From an uncultured Clostridium sp. (GTDB taxonomy: Bacteria; Bacillota; Clostridia; TANB77; CAG-508), in assembly GCA_947426875.1 (NCBI GenBank), contig CANEFU010000091.1:1-5231 (forward strand): a stretch of DNA of 5,231 nucleotides, given 5' to 3'. The stretch's first letter is position 1. The number at the start of each line of letters is the position of its first letter. The position numbers and the translations under genes were made by a program. The notes beneath the pieces were generated by a model. That model did no database searches. It had not been told where the DNA came from and was given only the letters and a program-made list of their open reading frames with translations. Below are positions 1 through 5,231 of this stretch, in pieces.

Positions 1-651
1 AGAAAGCTGGCAGGAAATAGAATCTAAAGTAATATTACATCTTTTTAAAAGAGAGCCATCATAAGTAATAGGAGTAGTGGTATCGGTTATAGTATAATCT
101 GATTTTATATTTTGGTTTACATAGCTAAGTGTAATAGGATTCGCTAAATTGTTATATAAAGTAGGTGTATCTAAATTTGCATTATTTTCCGAAGTAATTA
201 TAAAATCTAGCTTATCTGTAATTTCGTTTTCTTCTAAGAGAGTACTTTTGGCAAATTGGTTTAATCCCTTAAAATATAATTTAGTTTGTCCTAATTTAGG
301 GGAAGTATGATATTGAATATTATCGATACTTACTTTTTTAAAAGTGTTTTCTAGTGTCTTTTCTTCGGTAGAATTATTGTTGATAAAAAGTGCTATATCG
401 GTATATTGATATAAATTTTCTATCGTAAAATTTGTGCTAGAGCCAGTTTTGTTTTTAGCATCACAATTGCTAAATAAAACGATTTTGTTAACTTGAAAAA
501 CAGTTTTATCATTTTTATTAGCAAATGGCAAAATATCTTTTTCAAAATTACTTTTTATTACATATTTTTGAAATAATAAATAAGCTAGGATAAATACAAT
601 GATAAATAATAGGAATACGATAATTGTCAAAATCTTTTTTTTCTTATCCAT
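1..651 (-). CDS. Membrane-anchored extracellular protein of unknown function (5' part, C-terminus off window)
   Basis: The reading frame stays open from an ATG at 651 down to position 1 (217 codons, no stop), so the C-terminal end lies outside the window. Residues 1-6 are MDKKKK, followed by one hydrophobic segment at about 7-27. This fits a signal anchor with the remainder outside the cell. The rest is rich in Asn, Thr, Ser, Lys and Ile, with alternating polar and hydrophobic stretches that suggest beta-strands, and two cysteines near the visible end (about 205 and 214). I recognise no catalytic motif or family. The start is supported by an AAAGGA ribosome binding site 9 nt upstream and a good promoter further up. 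It is transcribed away from the hydrolase gene. Being a real gene is likely; the function is unknown. A wall- or surface-associated role is inferred only from the topology. Confidence 0.8.
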   Translation of the reverse strand, partial: MDKKKKILTIIVFLLFIIVFILAYLLFQKYVIKSNFEKDILPFANKNDKTVFQVNKIVLFSNCDAKNKTGSSTNFTIENLYQYTDIALFINNNSTEEKTLENTFKKVSIDNIQYHTSPKLGQTKLYFKGLNQFAKSTLLEENEITDKLDFIITSENNANLDTPTLYNNLANPITLSYVNQNIKSDYTITDTTTPITYDGSLLKRCNITLDSISCQLS

Positions 652-695
652 TTATTTCATTCCTTTCTCTTACGTATAAAATTATGAATATCTAT

Positions 696-724
696 ATCAT
701 AGTATAAAATTCAAATAAAATCAA
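696..724 (-). promoter_or_regulatory. Predicted sigma-A-type promoter for the minus-strand gene
   Basis: Read on the minus strand, a -35 box TTGATT (719-724) is separated by exactly 17 bp from a -10 box TATGAT (696-701). The start codon follows at 651, leaving a leader of roughly 40 nt that carries an AAAGGA ribosome binding site. The two boxes match the consensus at 4/6 and 5/6 positions, with optimal spacing. Confidence 0.65.
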
Positions 725-735
725 GGGTATCAATT

Positions 736-1084
736 TTAAGTTTTGTTTTTGCAAGCATCTTGAGTGACATTTATGTATTAAAAAGCAATGTTGTATCGAT
801 TTCTTATAAATTCCTCGGTTACCTTTCATAACGTTAACAAATTCTAAAACAAAATCCACAACAATACCCGAAAACAGGACCTTTTATGGATTTTGTTTAA
901 GAATTTGGTAAACGATTCCGGTCACATTCGTCATTTATGCAAAATCGATGCAACATTGCTTTTGAACGTGAAAGAGGCTCCGCTTGCACAAATAGATTTT
1001 CTTCGAAAGCTTGGCTTATCCAAAATCTGTAATGCTTTTTAATCCATAAATGTGACTCAAGATAGTTACCAAAAAGAAGGTTAA
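736..1084. mobile_element. MITE-like nested inverted-repeat element, or an unidentified structured non-coding locus
   Basis: This stretch without a credible gene folds back on itself at two scales. The outer arms 757-780 and 1040-1063 are inverted repeats matching at 22 of 24 positions. Weaker complementarity (about 16 of 24) continues outward to TTAA-like ends near 736 and 1084. Inside, 781-858 pairs with 887-963: the distal 30 nt match at 26 positions, and the loop-proximal 27 nt match at 25 with one single-base bulge. A 28-nt loop lies at 859-886. A third, smaller hairpin uses 994-1000 with 1022-1028. Together these give a three-way-junction layout. The segment 860-1030 also looks richer in G+C than its surroundings, which suggests different ancestry. 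Terminal inverted repeats, lack of a transposase and intergenic placement fit a miniature inverted-repeat element. No clear target-site duplication was found, so a structured RNA or DNA element remains possible. Confidence 0.55.
781..963. repeat. Long imperfect inverted repeat (78-bp and 77-bp arms, 28-nt loop)
   Basis: Arm 781-858 is the imperfect reverse complement of 887-963. Both ends of the stem are well conserved: the AAAAGCAATGTTG side at the base and the ACAAAATCCA side next to the loop. The middle (about 811-831 against 914-933) has diverged or is unpaired. It forms the large internal hairpin of the element spanning about 736-1084. Confidence 0.8.
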
Positions 1085-1111
1085 AAATATAATTTTGCCA
1101 CAATTTATTCA

Positions 1112-1140
1112 TTGACAAAAGTTATTAGAAAAGGTAAAAT
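1112..1140 (+). promoter_or_regulatory. Strong sigma-A-type promoter for the wall hydrolase gene
   Basis: A perfect -35 box TTGACA (1112-1117) is followed after 17 bp by a -10 box TAAAAT (1135-1140, 5/6 consensus). The hydrolase ATG is at 1179, preceded by an AAGGGG ribosome binding site (1165-1170) with 8-nt spacing, so the leader is about 30 nt. The promoter starts about 28 bp beyond the right end of the inverted-repeat element and faces away from it. Confidence 0.8.
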
Positions 1141-1178
1141 AGCATTAGAGAAATAGAAAGTTTTAAGGGGTAAAGCCA

Positions 1179-2417
1179 ATGAAAGCAAAAGAAAAAAAAC
1201 ATATCAAAATTACATTAAAAAATACAATTACTTTTTTAGCTTCTATACTTAGTTTATTCTATGTTGTTATATTTTATCACTATTATTTTGGGAGAAATAA
1301 TGTATATGCTACAGAAACGACAGCAGAAATAGAAAAAACGAAAATAAGTGAAGCAAAGGAAATTAATTTAGAAGAAATAATTGCCCAAAATGCAAAAGAA
1401 GGGCAAAAAGAAGAATATACAGTAGAAGAAGTTACATTAGAATATATCACTAAATATAGAAATAATACGAGTTTACCAAAGGGAAGAATACAGGTTGTGC
1501 AAGAAGGTAGAGAAGGAAAACAAGAGATTACAACGAAAAGAATTTATCAAAAGGAAGAACTAGTTTCAGAAGAGCAAGTTTCTTGTAAAGTAACGAAAGC
1601 ATCTGTTAATAAAATTGTTGAAATCGGAACAGGGAGAGAAACCAGTAATTATCGAGTAAAAATAGGAGATATTTTATATGTGACTTCAGATAGATTATCT
1701 GTGATGGTAGAGCCAAATGAACAAGCACAAAAAATAGCAACATTAGCCAAAGAAAATCAGTTGAAATTATTAGCAATAGAAGGCGATTGGTATAGAATTT
1801 CTTGTGGTAATACAATTGGTTATGTGAAGGCAGAGGGAACAACTTACATAGATAATACAATTCAACCAGAAACGCAAAAAAATAATACGGTAACAACAGC
1901 CAAAAGTAAAGAACAGTTAATTTCAAATTTACGTTTTGATATGCCACTTAATAAGCCAAGTGGATTGACATTAGAACAATTTAAGAAGATTTTATCAGAC
2001 AGTAAAGACACAAATAAAATATTCCAAAGCAATGCAGAATATTTTTATTACATAGAAAAACAATATAATATTAATGGCGTTTTTGTAGCAGCAGTAGGAA
2101 TTCACGAAAGTGGATGGGGAACTTCTAAAATTGCTAGAGATAAGAATAATTTATTTGGTTATGGAGCTTATGACTCTAATCCATATAATGGTGCTTATCA
2201 ATTTTCGACTTATTCAGAGTGTATTGATTTAATTGCTAGGGTATTTGTCAAATATTATATTAATCCAAAAGGGACAAGCATTTATGGAGGAGAGAAAGCA
2301 GCTGGAACCTATTACAATGGAGCGACCTTAAGTGGAATCAATACCAAATATGCGACCGATAAAAATTGGGCAAATGGAGTTTATAATCATATGAAATATT
2401 TATACAATAAATTGTAA
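1179..2417 (+). CDS. Secreted peptidoglycan hydrolase: G5, SH3b and GH73-type glucosaminidase domains
   Basis: This is a complete 412-residue exported enzyme predicted to cleave peptidoglycan glycan strands as an endo-beta-N-acetylglucosaminidase. A basic N-terminus precedes a hydrophobic segment (about 14-36) and a plausible signal peptidase site after VYA (42-44). A G5 domain follows at about 77-150 (LPKG at 99-102, VVQEGREGK at 106-114), a family linked to N-acetylglucosamine binding and cell-wall proteins. A bacterial SH3 domain covers about 164-224 (GDWYRI, GYVKAEG), probably for wall binding. The C-terminal glucosaminidase domain (about 262-412) carries the family signature around HESGWGTS, with the likely catalytic acid at Glu310, then NLFGYGAYDSNP at 324-335. 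No LPXTG anchor is present, so retention would depend on G5/SH3b or the uncleaved anchor. The start is fixed by AAGGGG 8 nt upstream. It lies just before, but is probably transcribed separately from, a putative pilus or secretion operon, which suggests a wall-opening role there; housekeeping turnover is the alternative. Confidence 0.92.
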   Translation: MKAKEKKHIKITLKNTITFLASILSLFYVVIFYHYYFGRNNVYATETTAEIEKTKISEAKEINLEEIIAQNAKEGQKEEYTVEEVTLEYITKYRNNTSLPKGRIQVVQEGREGKQEITTKRIYQKEELVSEEQVSCKVTKASVNKIVEIGTGRETSNYRVKIGDILYVTSDRLSVMVEPNEQAQKIATLAKENQLKLLAIEGDWYRISCGNTIGYVKAEGTTYIDNTIQPETQKNNTVTTAKSKEQLISNLRFDMPLNKPSGLTLEQFKKILSDSKDTNKIFQSNAEYFYYIEKQYNINGVFVAAVGIHESGWGTSKIARDKNNLFGYGAYDSNPYNGAYQFSTYSECIDLIARVFVKYYINPKGTSIYGGEKAAGTYYNGATLSGINTKYATDKNWANGVYNHMKYLYNKL

Positions 2418-2450
2418 AAAATTCTTGCTATTTTTTACAATTTATTGTAT
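2402..2450. repeat. Perfect 20-bp inverted repeat spanning the hydrolase stop codon
   Basis: Positions 2402-2421 are an exact reverse complement of 2431-2450, with a 9-nt loop (TTCTTGCTA). The left arm contains the last hydrolase codons and the TAA stop. The stem is almost purely A/T with two G:C pairs, and no T-run follows, so it is not a textbook intrinsic terminator. It may still act as a weak terminator, an mRNA 3'-end stabiliser, or an operator, because the predicted promoter of the next operon lies on its loop and right arm. Confidence 0.85.
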
Positions 2451-2453
2451 GAT
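2425..2453 (+). promoter_or_regulatory. Predicted promoter of the pilin-like/TadZ-like operon, embedded in the inverted repeat
   Basis: A -35-like box TTGCTA (2425-2430, 4/6 consensus) sits in the loop of the 20-bp inverted repeat. A -10 box TATGAT (2448-2453, 5/6) lies 17 bp downstream at the end of its right arm. Transcription would start near 2460, giving a leader of about 58 nt before the ATG at 2518. Co-transcription with the hydrolase by read-through cannot be excluded. Confidence 0.55.
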
Positions 2454-2517
2454 ATAAGGGTAAGCGTGAAAAAAGGGAAAAATTGCCAACAGGAAGACTT
2501 AAGAAAGGGGCTAAATT

Positions 2518-2925
2518 ATGAAAAAGGGAATTATAATTGTTACAATTATTTTATTAATTATGGGAATGTTTTTAGTAGCAACCAAAACATATGCAGCAGA
2601 ACAAATAATTGATGATGAAACAGAAAGTAAAATAGTTGAAATGAAAGACAAAGAAGTCAAATCATTAGAAGATTACAAGGCAAAATATGGTTCAGATACT
2701 TATGGAACAGTAGCTTATATTTTGAATATTGTTAGAATTTATAGCATACCAGTAGGATTTTTGGGAATTGCCATAGGTGCAATCCATCAATATGTAATAG
2801 GTATTAGAAAATTAGACACATTGGAAAGAGGAATGGCGTTTATTGTAACTTGTGTCACACTTTTAATAATATGCCAAATTTTACCACTTGCTTTTGCAGT
2901 ATTTGTAAAATTTGGAAGGGGGTAA
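2518..2925 (+). CDS. Small exported two-TM protein, VirB2/TrbC pilin-like
   Basis: This complete 135-residue protein has a typical signal peptide: MKKG, a hydrophobic core at 4-22, and a likely cleavage site near TYAA (24-27). A charged extracellular stretch follows (about 28-62, Glu/Asp/Lys rich). Two membrane segments come next at about 66-96 (Gly-rich, GFLGIAIGAI at 80-89) and 107-131, joined by a short charged loop RKLDTLERG (97-105). A signal peptide plus two Gly-containing helices with a charged loop is the layout of VirB2/TrbC-type pilin subunits and of small two-TM proteins in Gram-positive conjugation loci. Sequence motifs alone do not prove membership. The ribosome binding site AAAGGGG (2504-2510) is 7 nt from the ATG. 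The stop is 3 bp before the next ATG, so the two genes are probably co-translated. It could be the structural subunit or a membrane platform part of the apparatus. Confidence 0.75.
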   Translation: MKKGIIIVTIILLIMGMFLVATKTYAAEQIIDDETESKIVEMKDKEVKSLEDYKAKYGSDTYGTVAYILNIVRIYSIPVGFLGIAIGAIHQYVIGIRKLDTLERGMAFIVTCVTLLIICQILPLAFAVFVKFGRG

Positions 2926-2928
2926 CAA

Positions 2929-5231
2929 ATGAAAGTCTTATTTGCTGTAAGTAATGAAGAAATATCAGAATCCATCGTAAAAAAATATCAAAAAGAATAT
3001 AAACAAATTATATCTTATAAAAATGTATATTACTTTAATGCAATATTGAAAGAATTACAAAAGGATAAAAGCTATGATAGAGTAGTTATAAGTGAAGATT
3101 TAGAAGCTTTTACACATACACAATATGACCAAATTGACAAATTTATTTTTGAAAAATTAGATAGTATTAGTGATGAAGCTTCCAATACAAAAGGGAATGA
3201 TACTCCCATTATTTTAATTTGTTCAGATAGAAGAGCAAAATCTGAGCAAATGTTAGTAAAATTATTTGGTATTGGAATTTATAATGCCATCATAGGAAAT
3301 GACAGAAGTGTTGATGAGGTTTGTAGACTAATCAATCGACCACGTGGCAAAAAAGAAGCAAAATCTTATTATAAAATAGATACAGACGATGTAAAATACC
3401 AAGCAGAAAATGAAAACGATGTAAGTGAGATGGAAATCCAAAACATTGTTGCACACTATAAAAGATTAGGAAAAAATGAAGATAGATATATAGATAGTTT
3501 TAATAACATAGCAGCACAATATAATGATACCCAATTAAGAATTATAACAAAATTCTTGCCATTAAATGTACGTGCTGTATTAGAAGAGAAATCACCTAAA
3601 TATCAACAAATCATGTCTTTTAATAATAGTGTTTCAGATAGTTTACGAAAGGCTAAAAACGAGAAAGAAGATGGACCAAGTCAAATATTATTAAAATCAA
3701 AAGACAAAGGAACCATACTTTCTAAACCAGTTGTTATACCATCAGCTGTTAATATGAGTGGGACACAAAAATTAGCAAGACAAAAACCATCAGTCGTACA
3801 ACCAATGCAATCGGTACAACAACCAATACAGAAACCAATGCAACAACCAGTGCAACCACAAGTACAGTATGAAGAATCAGATTTTGAAGAACTGATACAA
3901 GAAGTACCATCACAACAACCAATACAACAAGAAGTAATAACGCCAGTAGCACAAGAGCTAGTACAACCAGTTAAAAGAGGAAGAGGAAGGCCAAGAAAGA
4001 ATCCTGCTCCACAACAAGTTGATTCAAGTGAAGCAATCAATCAACTACAATCAGCCAAAAGAGGAAGAGGAAGACCAAGAAAGAACCCTATTTCTGTGCA
4101 ACCAGTACAAGAGCCAATAGAAGAAATAGAGGAAGAAGATATTGTATTACCAGGATTTGAGCCACAAGAACCAATACAAGAAATAAATACGCAAATGCCT
4201 CAAAATAATTTTATAACACAAAGAGAACAAGAAACTTTCTTACCAGGGTTTGATGAGGAAGAAGAGGAAATGGTATTACCAGGCTTGGATTTTCAACAAA
4301 CACAACCTCAAGAAAATACAAGACAATCTTTTTCATCACAAGAACTAATGCAACCAGAGCCAGAACCAGTGTCATATACACCTTCATACAATAATAGAAA
4401 TTATGAAGAAATTGATTTGTCAAATTTATTGACACCGGACAAAAAAATAGTAACCTTTGTAGGAACAAGTAAAAATGGAACTTCTTTTATTGTAAATAAT
4501 ATAGCTGAATTAATGTCTTCTATAGGAATTGATACGGTTATTTTAGATACAACTAAAAATAGAAATTCTTATTATATTTATACCAAAAATGAAGAACCAT
4601 TAAGAGAAATTGCAACACATAGCATAGAAGGACTGGCACAAGGCGTAGCAAGAGGAATAAAAGTCAACAAAAATCTTACCGTATATACTTCATTACCAGA
4701 TGAAGATGAAACCATTCGAAATGTAGATAAAATATTAGAAACTTTATTAAAAAATCATTCTTTAATATTAATCGATACTGATTTTGATACACCACTTGGA
4801 TATTTTAAACAATCACAAGAAACTTATTTAGTACAAAGCATGGATATTTTAACAATACAACCTCTTACTGCATTTTTGAAAGAATTAAAAGCTAAAAATA
4901 TTTTAGATGAGAGAAAACTAAGAATTGTATTAAATAAAGTAGTAAAAATCAGAGGAATAAAGGATGAAACAATTATTGGAGGAATTGCATTTTATAATGA
5001 CCCAGCGATGTCTTTTATGACAGAATTATTTGATAGAGATAGAATTAAGTATGTTTCTATCCCATTTGATGAAGAAACTTATATTAGATATCTAGAAGGA
5101 ATTATTGAATGCGAGATTTCTTTAAAAGGATACTCTAAAGTATTTATACAAACATTAAGAGAATTAGGAAATATGATTTATCCAATTGTGACAACAGCAC
5201 CTAGAAGTAATAATCGAAATTATCAACCACC
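2929..5231 (+). CDS. TadZ/CpaE-like protein with AT-hook linker and degenerate ParA/MinD-type ATPase domain (3' partial)
   Basis: The frame is open for 767 codons and runs off the right edge. Residues 1 to about 135 look like a receiver-type fold (strands KVLFAV at 2-7, YDRVVIS at 49-55, PIILICSD at 93-100, GIYNAIIG at 116-123), but the usual phosphoacceptor Asp is not evident. A helical region (about 165-245) follows, then a low-complexity Gln/Pro/Glu linker (about 265-490). The linker holds two identical AT-hook-like KRGRGRPRKNP motifs (349-359, 377-387) and three LPG[F/L] motifs (407, 438, 450). From about 501 a MinD/ParA-like domain begins. Its P-loop position reads VGTSKNGTSF (511-520), lacking the GK[ST] lysine; a Walker-B-like LILIDTDFD is at 612-620 and IRIVLNKV-type strands follow near 665-671. 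A receiver-like plus atypical ATPase arrangement is known for TadZ/CpaE proteins, which place Tad/type IVc pilus machinery. The ATG has GGAAGGGGG 6 nt upstream. A T4SS/conjugation ATPase partner is the alternative role. Confidence 0.8.
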   Translation, partial: MKVLFAVSNEEISESIVKKYQKEYKQIISYKNVYYFNAILKELQKDKSYDRVVISEDLEAFTHTQYDQIDKFIFEKLDSISDEASNTKGNDTPIILICSDRRAKSEQMLVKLFGIGIYNAIIGNDRSVDEVCRLINRPRGKKEAKSYYKIDTDDVKYQAENENDVSEMEIQNIVAHYKRLGKNEDRYIDSFNNIAAQYNDTQLRIITKFLPLNVRAVLEEKSPKYQQIMSFNNSVSDSLRKAKNEKEDGPSQILLKSKDKGTILSKPVVIPSAVNMSGTQKLARQKPSVVQPMQSVQQPIQKPMQQPVQPQVQYEESDFEELIQEVPSQQPIQQEVITPVAQELVQPVKRGRGRPRKNPAPQQVDSSEAINQLQSAKRGRGRPRKNPISVQPVQEPIEEIEEEDIVLPGFEPQEPIQEINTQMPQNNFITQREQETFLPGFDEEEEEMVLPGLDFQQTQPQENTRQSFSSQELMQPEPEPVSYTPSYNNRNYEEIDLSNLLTPDKKIVTFVGTSKNGTSFIVNNIAELMSSIGIDTVILDTTKNRNSYYIYTKNEEPLREIATHSIEGLAQGVARGIKVNKNLTVYTSLPDEDETIRNVDKILETLLKNHSLILIDTDFDTPLGYFKQSQETYLVQSMDILTIQPLTAFLKELKAKNILDERKLRIVLNKVVKIRGIKDETIIGGIAFYNDPAMSFMTELFDRDRIKYVSIPFDEETYIRYLEGIIECEISLKGYSKVFIQTLRELGNMIYPIVTTAPRSNNRNYQP
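3781..3960 (+). repeat. Gln/Pro-rich low-complexity coding repeat
   Basis: This part of the TadZ/CpaE-like gene repeats CAACCA-type units and encodes irregular QPM, QQPI and QPV repeats (residues about 285-345). It is probably an extended, disordered spacer between the receiver-like N-domain and the AT-hook segment. Antisense frames through it are open only because of the repetitive codons and are not genes. Confidence 0.75.
3973..4089 (+). repeat. Pair of 33-bp direct repeats encoding two AT-hook-like motifs
   Basis: Positions 3973-4005 and 4057-4089 are 31/33 identical and encode the same 11 residues, KRGRGRPRKNP, with 84 bp (28 codons) between their starts. The RGRP core flanked by Lys/Arg is the signature of AT-hook minor-groove binding peptides. 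Both differences between the copies are synonymous, which suggests an old duplication kept by selection on the protein or a fairly recent one with silent drift. Confidence 0.85.

Noticed and set aside
652..660. Minus-strand mini-ORF ATG-AAA-TAA immediately before the start of the 1-651 gene
   Set aside because: The AAAGGA ribosome binding site directly abuts this ATG, leaving no spacing for initiation there, and is correctly spaced for the ATG at 651. The mini-ORF is probably chance.
736..1084. Retron or group II intron-like RNA
   Set aside because: The long hairpin and flanking inverted repeats recall retron msr-msd layouts, but no reverse transcriptase gene is nearby. I also see no intron domain V-like motif.
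897..1118. 73-codon minus-strand open frame (MSMNKLWQNY...)
   Set aside because: It lies inside and across the nested inverted-repeat element, follows no evident ribosome binding site, and overlaps the hydrolase promoter. Its composition (many Arg, Asn, Cys and Phe) looks like translated non-coding repeat.
1606..1947. 113-codon minus-strand open frame
   Set aside because: It is antisense to the G5/SH3b part of a clear hydrolase gene. The Leu/Tyr-rich product is what AT-rich antisense codons give.
2402..2450. Classical intrinsic terminator
   Set aside because: The stem has only two G:C pairs and is followed by GATATAAGGG, not a T-run. It was therefore recorded as an inverted repeat of uncertain role.
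2787..2975. 62-codon minus-strand open frame
   Set aside because: It is antisense across the junction of two well-supported, tightly spaced plus-strand genes, with no ribosome binding site of its own seen.
3681..4040. Cys/Gly-rich and Leu/Val-rich minus-strand open frames (also 3749-3952 and 4211-4468)
   Set aside because: They are antisense to the CAA/CCA-rich Q/P linker of the TadZ/CpaE-like gene. The repetitive composition explains both openness and amino-acid bias.

Overview
This is an AT-rich, low-GC window whose gene content points to a Gram-positive anaerobe of the Bacillota (Clostridia-like, possibly an uncultured gut lineage). The evidence is the base composition, strong purine-rich ribosome binding sites (AAGGGG, GGAAGGGGG), canonical TTGACA/TATAAT-type promoters with 17-bp spacers, a wall hydrolase of G5-SH3b-glucosaminidase architecture, and a TadZ/CpaE-like pilus-assembly protein.

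Layout: (1) Positions 1-651, minus strand: the 5' part of a gene for an N-terminally membrane-anchored extracellular protein of unknown function, with its own promoter at 696-724. (2) About 736-1084: a non-coding, strongly folded element made of nested imperfect inverted repeats (a closing stem plus two internal hairpins, like a three-way junction). It lies exactly between two divergent promoters and looks like a MITE-type element or an unidentified structured-RNA locus. (3) 1179-2417, plus strand: a complete secreted peptidoglycan hydrolase (signal peptide, G5, SH3b, GH73-type glucosaminidase) with a near-consensus promoter at 1112-1140. (4) 2402-2450: a perfect 20-bp inverted repeat that includes the hydrolase stop codon and overlaps the predicted promoter (2425-2453) of the next operon. 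(5) 2518-2925: a small exported protein with a signal peptide and two membrane segments, resembling VirB2/TrbC-type pilin-like proteins. (6) 2929-5231, running off the window: a large TadZ/CpaE-like protein with a receiver-like N-domain, a helical region, a long Q/P-rich linker carrying two identical AT-hook-like motifs and three LPG[F/L] motifs, and a degenerate MinD/ParA-type ATPase domain.

Inferred theme: genes 5 and 6 are separated by 3 bp and look like the start of an operon for an envelope-spanning apparatus (Tad-like pilus or a type IV secretion/conjugation-like machine). The hydrolase just upstream could open the wall for it. The most unusual features are the paired AT-hooks in a TadZ/CpaE-like protein and the nested inverted-repeat element. 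Most of the operon lies beyond the right edge, so which apparatus it encodes cannot be decided here.
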